Shown here piece by piece: positions 19,075 through 25,782 of a stretch of 64,000 nt of DNA (positions are counted from its first letter, which is position 1; each line of letters begins with the position of its first letter). A program made the position numbers and the translations under genes. Source of the stretch: Salinivibrio kushneri (GTDB lineage: Bacteria; Pseudomonadota; Gammaproteobacteria; Enterobacterales; Vibrionaceae); NCBI RefSeq assembly GCF_027286325.1, contig NZ_CP114588.1:1178001-1242000 (forward strand). The letters run 5' to 3'. The notes beneath the pieces are model-generated. The model had not been told where the DNA came from. It did no database searches and saw only the letters and a program-made list of their open reading frames with translations.

Positions 19075-19913
19075 AGCAATATAGTAATGTTTACTCAGTA
19101 AAGAAGCTGTGTAGGCATCTTTCTGTGTCTCGTAGTGGCTATTATGATTGGCTAAGCCGCGGACAGTCAGGACATGCGCGCGCAGATAGTGAGCTAGGCG
19201 TAGAGATAGCGTTCATCTACCGTAAAAGCGAAGGCAGATATGGGAGTCCTAAAATCCATGCGGCGTTGAAGGCAAAAGGTCTCGCAGTGAGTCGTAAGCG
19301 TGTGGCTCGCTTGATGCGAGAAGCCGGTTTAAAGGCGAGAGTGGACCGTGTTTACCGTCGTCAGAAAAAGAGTCGGACGTTCTTTAAAGGACTCGTCAAT
19401 CGACGCTTAGAACAAGAAAAGGCGAGCAAAATCAATCAACAATGGACTGCGGATGTTACCTACATAAAAGTAGGAAACCGATGGGGCTACTTAGCGGTAG
19501 TGATTGATGTTTACTCAAAAAAGGTACTTAGCTGGGCGCTCAGCGACAGACTCGATTCAAACTTGACGATGTTCACTATCGTCAAAGCACTCGCTAGCCG
19601 AAAGCCTAAACGGGGGCTGCTATTTCATACCGACAGAGGGCGCGAGTATTGTGCGGATAGGGTGCGACATTTACTGGCGGAACACGGTATTGAGCAGAGC
19701 ATGAATCGTCCAGGGAAATGCACGGATAATGCAGAAGTCGAGTCGTTCTTTAAATCGCTTAAGGGCGAGTTAATCAAAGATGCACCGATTGCTAACTTAA
19801 GGCACTTACGAGAGAAGCTCAGAAAATATATTCAGTACTTTTATAATCGAACACGGTTACACAGTAGCATTGGCTATATGTCGCCGATAGCGTTTGAAAA
19901 ACAATGTACTTAA
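19026..19913 (+). CDS. IS3-family transposase OrfB (DDE)
   Basis: 295-residue integrase-like catalytic subunit. An HTH_21-type N-terminus (SEGRYGSPKIHAALKAKG) precedes the rve core, with catalytic residues visible in WTADVTYIKVG (Asp), FHTDRGREY (Asp) and NAEVESFFKSLKGEL (Glu). It is normally made as an OrfA-OrfB fusion by -1 frameshifting at the A6G run just before its start, so it is probably not used as such now that orfA is broken. Confidence 0.88.
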   Translation: MATLSSRTKAQAYRFVKQYSNVYSVKKLCRHLSVSRSGYYDWLSRGQSGHARADSELGVEIAFIYRKSEGRYGSPKIHAALKAKGLAVSRKRVARLMREAGLKARVDRVYRRQKKSRTFFKGLVNRRLEQEKASKINQQWTADVTYIKVGNRWGYLAVVIDVYSKKVLSWALSDRLDSNLTMFTIVKALASRKPKRGLLFHTDRGREYCADRVRHLLAEHGIEQSMNRPGKCTDNAEVESFFKSLKGELIKDAPIANLRHLREKLRKYIQYFYNRTRLHSSIGYMSPIAFEKQCT

Positions 19914-19947
19914 CGAAAGACGTGTCCGTTAAAGTGGATCAACATCA

Positions 19948-20208
19948 CGCGCAGCCGACCCTTTATTTAGGTGTTGAGCAACCCCGTTGTTTTATTAAGT
20001 AAATAGCTCGAATACGGATAGGTAAGCACTGCGTCTGGCACTTTTTTAGCGCGAACGCAGTCAATAAAAAAGCAGATACATTGTTATTTAAAAAGTGATG
20101 CTTGGCGAAATAAACACCACAAAAGAATTGAGTAGACATGGTTACCTCCAATATTAAAGGTCGCACATAAGAGTGGCAGTTCTTCAAGAGGGGGAGTCCA
20201 TGTCATTC
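19948..20208. other. attC right arm and IS remnant before cassette 3
   Basis: CGCGCAGCCGACCCTTTATTTAG followed by GTTGAGC (about 19948-19976) looks like the right arm and end of a Vibrio-type attC, the partner of the arm fragment at 18670. The sequence then runs through a damaged small cassette and an IS remnant (20090-20200) to the cassette 3 junction GTTAGCT at 20209. No intact gene is visible. Confidence 0.45.
20090..20139 (-). pseudogene. 5' relic of an IS110/IS1111 transposase
   Basis: Minus-strand codons MSTQFFCGVYFAKHHF resemble the start of IS1111-type transposases (normally GVDLAK, with the first catalytic Asp; here a Tyr). The similarity stops after about 16 codons. The ~60 bases upstream of this start are also shared with the second relic at 21304-21370. 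Confidence 0.6.
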
Positions 20209-20228
20209 GTTAGCTATCAGGAGGTCAT

Positions 20229-21110
20229 ATGTTGGATTTTTTAGAAATCCCCACAGCAAATAGTAGTAATTATCAATCCGATAAATTTGAGTTCTTTGCG
20301 GAAGAATTTTTTAAATCACTAGGTTTTTCTATTGAGTCTTCACCGGGGAGAGGTGCTGACGGAGGACGTGACTTAATAGTCAGTGAAATTATCCCAAGCC
20401 ATATAACACCTTCTCGCAGACTTTGGTTAGTTAGTTGCAAACATTCAGTTCATAGTAATCGAGCTATTTCCAAAAAAGATGAGCTTGAAATACTCGATAG
20501 AGTAAAGAGACATCAATGCGATGGGTTTGTCGGTTTTTACTCCCTTACTCCAACTCAAGACCTAGTTAGTTACTTTGAACAGCTATCTAAGGACGTCCCT
20601 TGTGCATTTTTCACTTATGCACGAATTGAAAAAAAATTAACTGAAACTGATCTTGGAGTAGCCATAGCGAAAAGATATTTTCCTAGATCGTCCACCAACT
20701 TCTATAAGAATATGGTTTTGGAGGAAGACAGTAATCTTAAGAATTGTTCGATAAAGTGTTCAAATTGTGGCTCCTCTATAAATGGTGCTCCTGCAACTGT
20801 AAGTGCATGGGGGTATGACATAGAAAATGGTGGCTCACACACAGAAACGTTTGATTATTTTTGTTCAGACAACTGTGAGACAGAGTTAAACGCTCTTGCT
20901 GAACAGTGCTTTTTAGATGAAGAAAGAGACTTTGTTTTTTGGTCTTCTTCTTTCGGCAATCTTCTCACTCATGAAGGTCTAATTGAGTTCAACCAAAACT
21001 TTGGTGTAAATGGTAAGCTCGTATCAACTTCAACTGAGGTGGCAAGAAAAAATATTAGTCATTTCAACGAGTTCTTAATGACCAAGTACATCTTTGGTAA
21101 AGGTAGCTAA
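20229..21110 (+). CDS. Mrr-like restriction endonuclease cassette protein
   Basis: 293-residue protein of cassette 3. The N-terminal ~110 residues resemble Mrr-type endonucleases of the PD-(D/E)xK fold: FEFFAEEFFKSLGF, then GADGGRDLIV with the catalytic Asp and WLVSCKHS with the lysine (the usual Glu/Gln position is Ser). The C-terminal part has two Cys pairs (KCSNCGSS, FCSDNCETEL), likely a zinc-binding unit. The start is backed by CAGGAGGTCAT. The stop TAA lies in the core site AGCTAAC. Likely role: cleavage of modified or foreign DNA, inferred from the family. Confidence 0.72.
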   Translation: MLDFLEIPTANSSNYQSDKFEFFAEEFFKSLGFSIESSPGRGADGGRDLIVSEIIPSHITPSRRLWLVSCKHSVHSNRAISKKDELEILDRVKRHQCDGFVGFYSLTPTQDLVSYFEQLSKDVPCAFFTYARIEKKLTETDLGVAIAKRYFPRSSTNFYKNMVLEEDSNLKNCSIKCSNCGSSINGAPATVSAWGYDIENGGSHTETFDYFCSDNCETELNALAEQCFLDEERDFVFWSSSFGNLLTHEGLIEFNQNFGVNGKLVSTSTEVARKNISHFNEFLMTKYIFGKGS

Positions 21111-21111
21111 C

Positions 21112-21373
21112 AAACGAGTATGTCGTCAATCCTAAATTTTAGCGAGATTTTTATCCCACATCACGCCGTCTCTGAGCATCGAATTTAAGATCACTACCAT
21201 CTTACTTACACAAGTAATAATGGCGATTTTTTGTAGTTAATCACTGCATAAAGAGAAAAGTGGTGCTTGGCGAGATCAACGCCACAAAAGAATTGACTAG
21301 ACATGTTTACCTCCGATATTAAAGGCCGCACCTAAGTGTGGTAGATCTTCAAGAGGGGGAATCCATGTCATTC
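21112..21373 (-). mobile_element. shrunken IS110-type element inside attC
   Basis: About 260 bases between the core sites AGCTAAC (21105) and GTTAGGT (21374). The left ~110 bases are nearly identical to the 3' end of the IS110 element at 17490 (encoding ...SMLRDGVMWDKNLAKI on the minus strand). The right part carries a transposase start at 21304 (MSSQFFCGVDLAKHHFSLY) and its upstream region. Almost the whole transposase is deleted, and the two remnants are out of frame by one base. Both outer ends remain. Confidence 0.7.
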
Positions 21374-21395
21374 GTTAGGTGAGTCAGGGAGTTCT

Positions 21396-22277
21396 ATGAT
21401 TTTTAAAAATATTAGCGATGCAAAAGAATACGTTGTACAAGTGACTAATAAGGCTAAAACTATAGACCAAATTAACTCTTCACTTGAATATTATCAAAGT
21501 ATGGTTGATTCGGCGAATAGTGATGAATCAAGAGCTCTATGGGAAAGTGAAGTTGAAAAGCTGAAATTGTGGAAAAATAGCGATGGCTTTAAAGATGGTA
21601 GCTATCCCCAAGGGATAGATGAACTTATTCTAGAAGTTATTGAATGGAGGTCTGTTCAAGCCGCATTTCAAGAGATTGAAACTGAGAAGAATCTATTCAA
21701 ACACAGCGGCTTCTTTGCGCAATGATATTTAGGGTCTATTTACGGAGTGTTTACTATTATAGGTAAGTTAATAAGCAAAGACGGTCGTGATAATTCACTG
21801 CGAAAGTTATGGGATGATGTGTCTCCAATTATGCTCAGTGATGGTGCGTGTACACAGGAAGAAATTGACTATATTAACCACGAAATGGATCGCAATAATG
21901 GGCGTTTTACAAACGATAATTCTTCAGTATTGCGTTTTCGAAATAAGCTGATTGCACATAATGAAGCTAACCCAGAAGTAAGATGGGATGAAGTTGACTC
22001 TGAGTTATCATTGCTTATTCGAATGTGGTCTTTGTTAGTAGCATGGAGCTCATTTGGATTATTCCAGCCATTTCGTTCAAATGATGTTGCTTTTATGGGG
22101 TTAGAGTCCTGCTATCAAAAATCAGAACTAGCTGCATTGAAAAATAGTAGAGGGAATTACTTGGATAAAGTGAAAAAATGGAGTGTAAGCTACGCACATT
22201 CAGGGGAAGTAGATCAAGGAAGAGGAGCATTTTCCACTCTTTCAACAAAGGTCACAATCCGAAAAGAACTCACCTAA
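21396..22277 (+). pseudogene. AbiU2/HEPN-like cassette gene split by a TGA
   Basis: Two open frames of cassette 4 (21396-21725 and from about 21726 to 22277) are in the same frame and separated only by TGA at 21723-21725. Read through it, the product is about 293 residues and continuous in character: ...KHSGFFAQ, stop, YLGSIYGVFTIIGKL... A TGG to TGA change would explain it. The second half has FRNKLIAHNE, an RNxxxxH-type signature like AbiU2/HEPN proteins. The first start has GGGAG before it. A GTG at 21747 could start a separate 176-residue protein, so two genes cannot be excluded. The gene runs into the terminal core site ACCTAAC. Confidence 0.6.
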
Positions 22278-22297
22278 CAATCCACTGCAATTGACGC
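22272..22297 (+). repeat. truncated attC at the end of cassette 4
   Basis: ACCTAAC (22272-22278) is the match to GTTAGGT at the cassette 4 start. The following left arm (AATCCACTGCAATTGACGC) has no right arm, because it runs into an IS3 end. Confidence 0.65.
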
Positions 22298-22325
22298 TTG
22301 GACTTGATCCGTTTTACTGGCCACG
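22298..22325 (+). repeat. solo IS3 terminal repeat
   Basis: 28 bases match the left end of the IS3 element at 18688-18715 with one difference (GGCCACG for GGACACG). It is a remnant of a second copy, lying where the cassette array meets the chromosome. Confidence 0.75.
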
Positions 22326-22390
22326 AATATCACTGTTTAGTTAGTGAGCATTTTCTTAATGCTAACTGAATTTTTCAAAAAATAAACTAT

Positions 22391-22666
22391 ATGTCAAAAG
22401 TCACTCTAGAAGGCTTTATTCTCGTGCCAAGCTCTGATCTTCAGGCTGTGACGCGAGAGCTTGTTAATCATAAAAAGTTGACGTTGGAAGAGCCGGGTTG
22501 CTTGGTCTTTAAGGTTCAGCAACATTCGGAGAATCCGCTGCGGTTTGATGTTTATGAAGAGTTTGTCGATCGCTCAGCTTTTGATAGGCACCAAGAGAGA
22601 GTTAAATCATCCTATTGGGGAGCAGTTACGAAAAATGTCACGCGTCACTATCAGATCATCGAGTAA
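22391..22666 (+). CDS. antibiotic biosynthesis monooxygenase-like protein
   Basis: 91-residue protein of the dimeric alpha-beta barrel ABM family (YgiN-like). The typical elements are TREL..HKKLTLEEPGCLVF, the VYEEFVDRSAFDRH segment with the family's conserved W/Y-E and H, and SSYWGAV. Members may oxidise quinones or aromatics without a cofactor, but many are uncharacterised. Such genes are frequent in Vibrio integron cassettes. No attC follows it here, so it may be chromosomal or the rest of a cassette. An imperfect hairpin (22347-22363) lies just upstream. Confidence 0.75.
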   Translation: MSKVTLEGFILVPSSDLQAVTRELVNHKKLTLEEPGCLVFKVQQHSENPLRFDVYEEFVDRSAFDRHQERVKSSYWGAVTKNVTRHYQIIE

Positions 22667-22726
22667 AGCCTAGGTGTATATTATCGTTATGCAGCGCATA
22701 TGGTCGTTAGAGTTTGAGAATACCCC

Positions 22727-23206
22727 ATGCACCTGACTTTCCGTCCCATCAATCTTGAAACCGATTCTGCTTACTGCGTGGCTGCACGTCGGGACGCTTT
22801 TGTCTGTAGCTTTGGCTCCGATGAGGGGTTTGAAGACTTTCTAACTGGCTATTATGAACGGGTGAGTGAACGCATGAATCAGCCCGAGTGGTTTTATCGG
22901 CATATTTTTGTCGATGGAGAATGGGCTGGGCAGCTTGAATTTCGCAGCACGTCGCCGGAGCCTGAGACGGGTTATGTGCATCTCATCTACCTTGCACCTG
23001 CTTTTCGTGGTCGAGGGCTGGCCCCTTTACTGCAGCGCTATATCGAAGCCACCTTAACAAACGCGGGGTGTCGGCGAGCAATGCTTTCTGTGAGCCGTGA
23101 CAACCATCGTGCGTTAACCTTTTATCGCCAGCACGGCTGGGAATTTGTTCGCGCCAACCCCAAACATGCGAAGACCGATTTTTATCAGTGTTGGTTGCCA
23201 GCGTAG
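22727..23206 (+). CDS. GNAT acetyltransferase
   Basis: 159-residue GCN5-related N-acetyltransferase. The acetyl-CoA-binding motif appears as VHLIYLAPAFRGRGLAPLL (about residues 84-102), and the C-terminal fold shows LSVSRDNHRALTFYRQHGWEF. The substrate is unknown. It is single-domain, cytoplasmic, and followed 62 bases later by another GNAT gene. Confidence 0.85.
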   Translation: MHLTFRPINLETDSAYCVAARRDAFVCSFGSDEGFEDFLTGYYERVSERMNQPEWFYRHIFVDGEWAGQLEFRSTSPEPETGYVHLIYLAPAFRGRGLAPLLQRYIEATLTNAGCRRAMLSVSRDNHRALTFYRQHGWEFVRANPKHAKTDFYQCWLPA

Positions 23207-23268
23207 ATACTTATTCGCGCCAATATGCGATTATGGCGCGATAGAAGGTTTCAGTAGGCGAGTGGTTT

Positions 23269-23778
23269 ATGACTCTGATATGCCAGTCAAAAAGGCTCAA
23301 TGTGCGACAGTTTACACTCGACGATGCGCCATTTATTGTTGAGCTGCTTAATGAGGCGTCGTTTATACGCTATATCGCAGATAAAAAGGTGCGTACTGAG
23401 CAAGATGCGATCGAGTATCTCCATCACGAGCCGCTCGCGAGTTATCAAGCACATGGCTTCGGTTTAAATCTGGTGGAACGGCGGGAAGATGGTGAGCCCA
23501 TCGGTATGTGCGGTGTGCTTAAGCGCGATGAGTTGGCATATCCAGATTTAGGCTACGCGTTTTTATCGCGTTATACCGGGCAAGGGTACGCCACAGAAGC
23601 CGCCGAGGCGGTGCTTGAAGCAACCCTGTTAGCGACCGGATTGAGTACTGTTCAGGCCGTTACCTTACCGGACAATCAACCCTCAAACCGCTTGCTTGAA
23701 AAGCTAGGGTTTCGGCTACAAAGCCAAATCATGCTTTATGGGCATCGCAACAATCTGTATCAATATACCCGCGTCTGA
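23269..23778 (+). CDS. RimJ/RimL-type GNAT acetyltransferase
   Basis: 169-residue acetyltransferase of the RimJ/RimL branch. LNVRQFTLDDAPFIVELLNE at the start, the GYAFLSRYTGQGYATEAAEAVLE acetyl-CoA motif (about residues 94-116) and LPDNQPSNRLLEKLGFRLQ near the end are typical. These enzymes acetylate protein N-termini or small amines. The specific target cannot be read. It is convergent with the TauD-type gene. Confidence 0.85.
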   Translation: MTLICQSKRLNVRQFTLDDAPFIVELLNEASFIRYIADKKVRTEQDAIEYLHHEPLASYQAHGFGLNLVERREDGEPIGMCGVLKRDELAYPDLGYAFLSRYTGQGYATEAAEAVLEATLLATGLSTVQAVTLPDNQPSNRLLEKLGFRLQSQIMLYGHRNNLYQYTRV

Positions 23779-23791
23779 GCGCCATGAGATG

Positions 23792-24619
23792 TTACTGAGC
23801 ACTGTCACCCTGAACGGTGACGCGGTGCAATCGTCTGGGCGCGTCGCCATAATCGGTTACCGCGTAGTGCTGGGTGGCGCGATTATCCCAGATTGCCACC
23901 GAGTGTTTTTGCCAGCGAAAGCGAACGTGATATTTTGATTGGCGTGCTTGACTAAACAGTGTCGCGAGCCGTTGTTGGCTAGCCGCCACTGGCCAATCGG
24001 CAATCGCGCGAGTAAATTGCTCGTTAATAAATAGCACCTCTTGGCCGGTTTCAGGGTGGGTTTGCACCATGGCACGGCGAATGGGCGGGTAGTCTTGAGC
24101 GCGTTTCGAGACAACACTCTGGCCGTCGGCGTCTTGATGATCGTAACGGCTGCCTTCAAAGGCGTGTAGCGCGTGAATGGTGTTGAGCTGGCGTAGCTCG
24201 GCTTTTTCTTCGTCGGTTAGATTGGCCCATACTGCTGCCATGTCACACCAAATCGTATCCCCGCCATGTTCTGGTACATATTGCGCGTGTAAAATCGAGC
24301 ACTTGGGCGGCACCGCTTGCCATGTCATGTCGGTGTGCCAATAGCTTTGGCTGGGTGGATTGCCGCGGCTGGTTTCAATTACGACCACTTGGTCGTTGTC
24401 GGACAGATGTGGGAAAAACGGGTGAGGTGGCTCAAGCTCGCCGAAGCGTTTTGCCAGTGCGACATGGTTGTCGGTCGAGAGAGGCTGCTCGCGAAAGAAA
24501 AGCACTTTGTAGCGTAAAAATGCTTGGTACAGCGCCGCAAACTCAGCCTCGGAAAGCTGGGATAGGTCGATATTATCGACTTGCGCCCCGAACGTATCGC
24601 CTAAAGGGGTTATCTTCAT
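23792..24619 (-). CDS. TauD/TfdA-family 2-oxoglutarate dioxygenase
   Basis: Non-heme iron, 2-oxoglutarate-dependent oxygenase of about 275 residues. The metal-binding WHTDMTW (His-x-Asp) is near residue 95, and the distal histidine with the 2-oxoglutarate-binding arginine appears in WDNRATQHYAV...RRLHRV near 240-265. The family oxidises taurine, sulfonates or related compounds; the substrate is not fixed here, and no transporter genes lie beside it. I chose the ATG at 24619, which overlaps the stop of the upstream zinc-ribbon gene (ATGA), suggesting translational coupling. Confidence 0.85.
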   Translation of the reverse strand: MKITPLGDTFGAQVDNIDLSQLSEAEFAALYQAFLRYKVLFFREQPLSTDNHVALAKRFGELEPPHPFFPHLSDNDQVVVIETSRGNPPSQSYWHTDMTWQAVPPKCSILHAQYVPEHGGDTIWCDMAAVWANLTDEEKAELRQLNTIHALHAFEGSRYDHQDADGQSVVSKRAQDYPPIRRAMVQTHPETGQEVLFINEQFTRAIADWPVAASQQRLATLFSQARQSKYHVRFRWQKHSVAIWDNRATQHYAVTDYGDAPRRLHRVTVQGDSAQ

Positions 24620-24867
24620 TTGAACCATACCTTACCGCCAATGAATTTATAGGCTGGTGTGCCTCGCACCAGGGTGTCACGCGCAAAGGGCTGCTCGCAC
24701 TGAGGGCAGTGACACGGCGTGGTGGTGGCATCTTCAACAATCCTTTCTTTAAAGCACTTAACCAATGCACCTTTGCCGCCTTTGCGGTATTTAAACAGTG
24801 GCGCATTACAGCGTTTACAGAAAATATCGATGGTTTTGGTGGGGCCTTTTTTATTCGGTTTTGCCAT
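24616..24867 (-). CDS. zinc-ribbon-containing small protein
   Basis: 83-residue protein with CKRC near residue 17, a further KC at about 37 and CHCPQC near 52, a zinc-ribbon-like arrangement. The rest is rich in Lys and Arg, so nucleic-acid binding is possible. I know similar uncharacterised proteins from Vibrio-like bacteria. It is translationally coupled to the dioxygenase by a 4-base overlap. Confidence 0.7.
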   Translation of the reverse strand: MAKPNKKGPTKTIDIFCKRCNAPLFKYRKGGKGALVKCFKERIVEDATTTPCHCPQCEQPFARDTLVRGTPAYKFIGGKVWFK

Positions 24868-24964
24868 TTTTACTGCTCGAGCGTCATTACATGCCGAAAA
24901 CTTGATAGTGACGAGTCGGGCGTAGGCTGTCAATCAGCTATCGTTTCATGACGCTTTACGTTAT

Positions 24965-24979
24965 TAACGCAATGCGTTA
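24965..24979. promoter_or_regulatory. palindromic operator before higA
   Basis: TAACGCAATGCGTTA is a perfect inverted repeat (6-base arms, 3-base spacer), placed 11 bases before the relic higB start. HigA antitoxins bind such palindromes to repress their own operon, so this is a likely autoregulatory site. Confidence 0.65.
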
Positions 24980-24989
24980 CTACTGAAGG

Positions 24990-25040
24990 ATGATTCGATC
25001 GTTTAAGTGCAAAGATGTCGAAATCGTTGATTATCACTAG
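24990..25040 (+). pseudogene. higB: vestigial higB toxin (17 codons)
   Basis: The reading frame MIRSFKCKDVEIVDYH joins the family's start (MIRSFKxK) directly to its end (a DVEIxDYH-like tail). HigB/RelE-type toxins have about 90 residues, so some 75 codons are missing while the frame, ribosome site (GAAGGA), stop codon and 10-base spacing to higA are kept. The catalytic region is gone, so no toxin activity is expected. Confidence 0.7.
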
Positions 25041-25050
25041 GAGGTCGCTC

Positions 25051-25371
25051 ATGCGTACTGTAGAAGCTGTCACACCGGGCGAGTTGCTAAAAGAGGAATT
25101 CCTGACTCCCATGGGGATTTCGCAATATCGTTTGGCTAAAGAAATCGGAGTGCCCGCACAGCGTATTGGTCAAATTATTGCTGGTAAACGGGCTATAACG
25201 GCTGATACAGACCTGCGTTTATGCCGTTTTTTTGGATTATCGAAGGGCTATTGGCTGCGTGCTCAAATCGCCTATGATACTGAAATTACTGAACATGAGC
25301 TCGAAGATCAGCTGAATAGTATTCGCCCATGGACAGAAGTCTCGACCATAAACAAAAGCCAGCACGTATGA
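25051..25371 (+). CDS. higA: HigA-type antitoxin (orphan)
   Basis: 106-residue XRE-family DNA-binding antitoxin. The typical HigA/VapI start PGELLKEEFLTPMGISQYRLAKEIGV is followed by the HTH AQRIGQIIAGKRAITADTDLRL and FFGLSKGYWL. ATG 25051 has AGGAGG seven bases before it; AGGAGG itself overlaps the end of the higB relic. With the toxin reduced to 17 codons, it survives as an orphan repressor, perhaps protecting against related toxins or only regulating itself through the palindrome at 24965. Confidence 0.9.
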   Translation: MRTVEAVTPGELLKEEFLTPMGISQYRLAKEIGVPAQRIGQIIAGKRAITADTDLRLCRFFGLSKGYWLRAQIAYDTEITEHELEDQLNSIRPWTEVSTINKSQHV

Positions 25372-25428
25372 TCGTGTTGGCTATCGTTCCCGCCCCATAG
25401 CCGATGTAAGTGCAAGGGGGCTTTTTGC

Positions 25429-25665
25429 TTAGTTCGCGATTTTCACGCGGATTTTGCTTTTCGCAACACTGGTGAGGTTTAAGGCGGCCATTGCGGCTTT
25501 GGCTTGTGTCTCGTCAGGCATGGTCACAAAAGCAAAGCCTTTGGATTCGCCAGTCTCTTGGTCCAGCACCAGAGTGCATTCGGTGACATCGCCGTGTTCA
25601 GAAAACAGCTGACGGAGTTCATGTTCCGTGGTGGTGCGTGCAAGGTTGCGAGCTAAAAGTTTCAT
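25429..25665 (-). CDS. single-RRM RNA-binding protein
   Basis: 78-residue protein made of one RNA recognition motif: RNP2-like KLLARNL at the start and RNP1 KGFAFVTM near residue 44. Bacterial proteins of this type are small cold- or stress-linked RNA-binding proteins with unclear targets. I chose the start at 25665 (MKLLARNL), which matches the family's N-terminus; the frame is open nine codons further upstream. Confidence 0.9.
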   Translation of the reverse strand: MKLLARNLARTTTEHELRQLFSEHGDVTECTLVLDQETGESKGFAFVTMPDETQAKAAMAALNLTSVAKSKIRVKIAN

Positions 25666-25782
25666 TGTTGTCCGTTCATATCGAGGTAACAACGCCGATT
25701 GTGTCAGTAAAGGGGGCCACGACCAAGCAATAGTTTGCCTTTGTTGCCGATGCGTCTTGCGCGGGCGCCGTTTTCCGGACGG

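Larger units (their letters stand above)
18689..19947 (+). mobile_element. IS3-family insertion sequence (defective)
   Basis: About 1.26 kb bounded by related inverted ends: TGGACTTGATCCGTTTTACT at 18689 onward, and at 19921-19947 an end whose reverse complement starts TGATGTTGATCCACTTTAAC; 20 of 27 end bases agree. It contains orfA and orfB with a frameshift signal between them. No clear target duplication is visible. It interrupts what was an attC arm. Confidence 0.82.
14678..22297. mobile_element. integron cassette array without integrase (CALIN)
   Basis: Successive genes are bounded by the two core sites of attC recombination sites. Each cassette begins with GTTRRRY and ends with the matching RYYYAAC: GTTATGC (14678) with GCATAAC (16588); GTTAGCT (16659) with AGCTAAC (17476); GTTAGCT (20209) with AGCTAAC (21105); GTTAGGT (21374) with ACCTAAC (22272). 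This self-matching is the hallmark of gene cassettes. The sequence is AT-richer than both flanks. No integron integrase lies in the window, and the neighbours are tRNA-Ser and ordinary genes. Confidence 0.82.

Noticed and set aside
21723..21725. TGA as a selenocysteine or recoding codon
   Set aside because: No SECIS-like hairpin is visible directly after it, and the protein is not a redox enzyme; a nonsense mutation is simpler.
24322..24951. 209-codon plus-strand frame across the dioxygenase and zinc-ribbon genes
   Set aside because: Antisense to two coupled genes with clear motifs; not protein-like.
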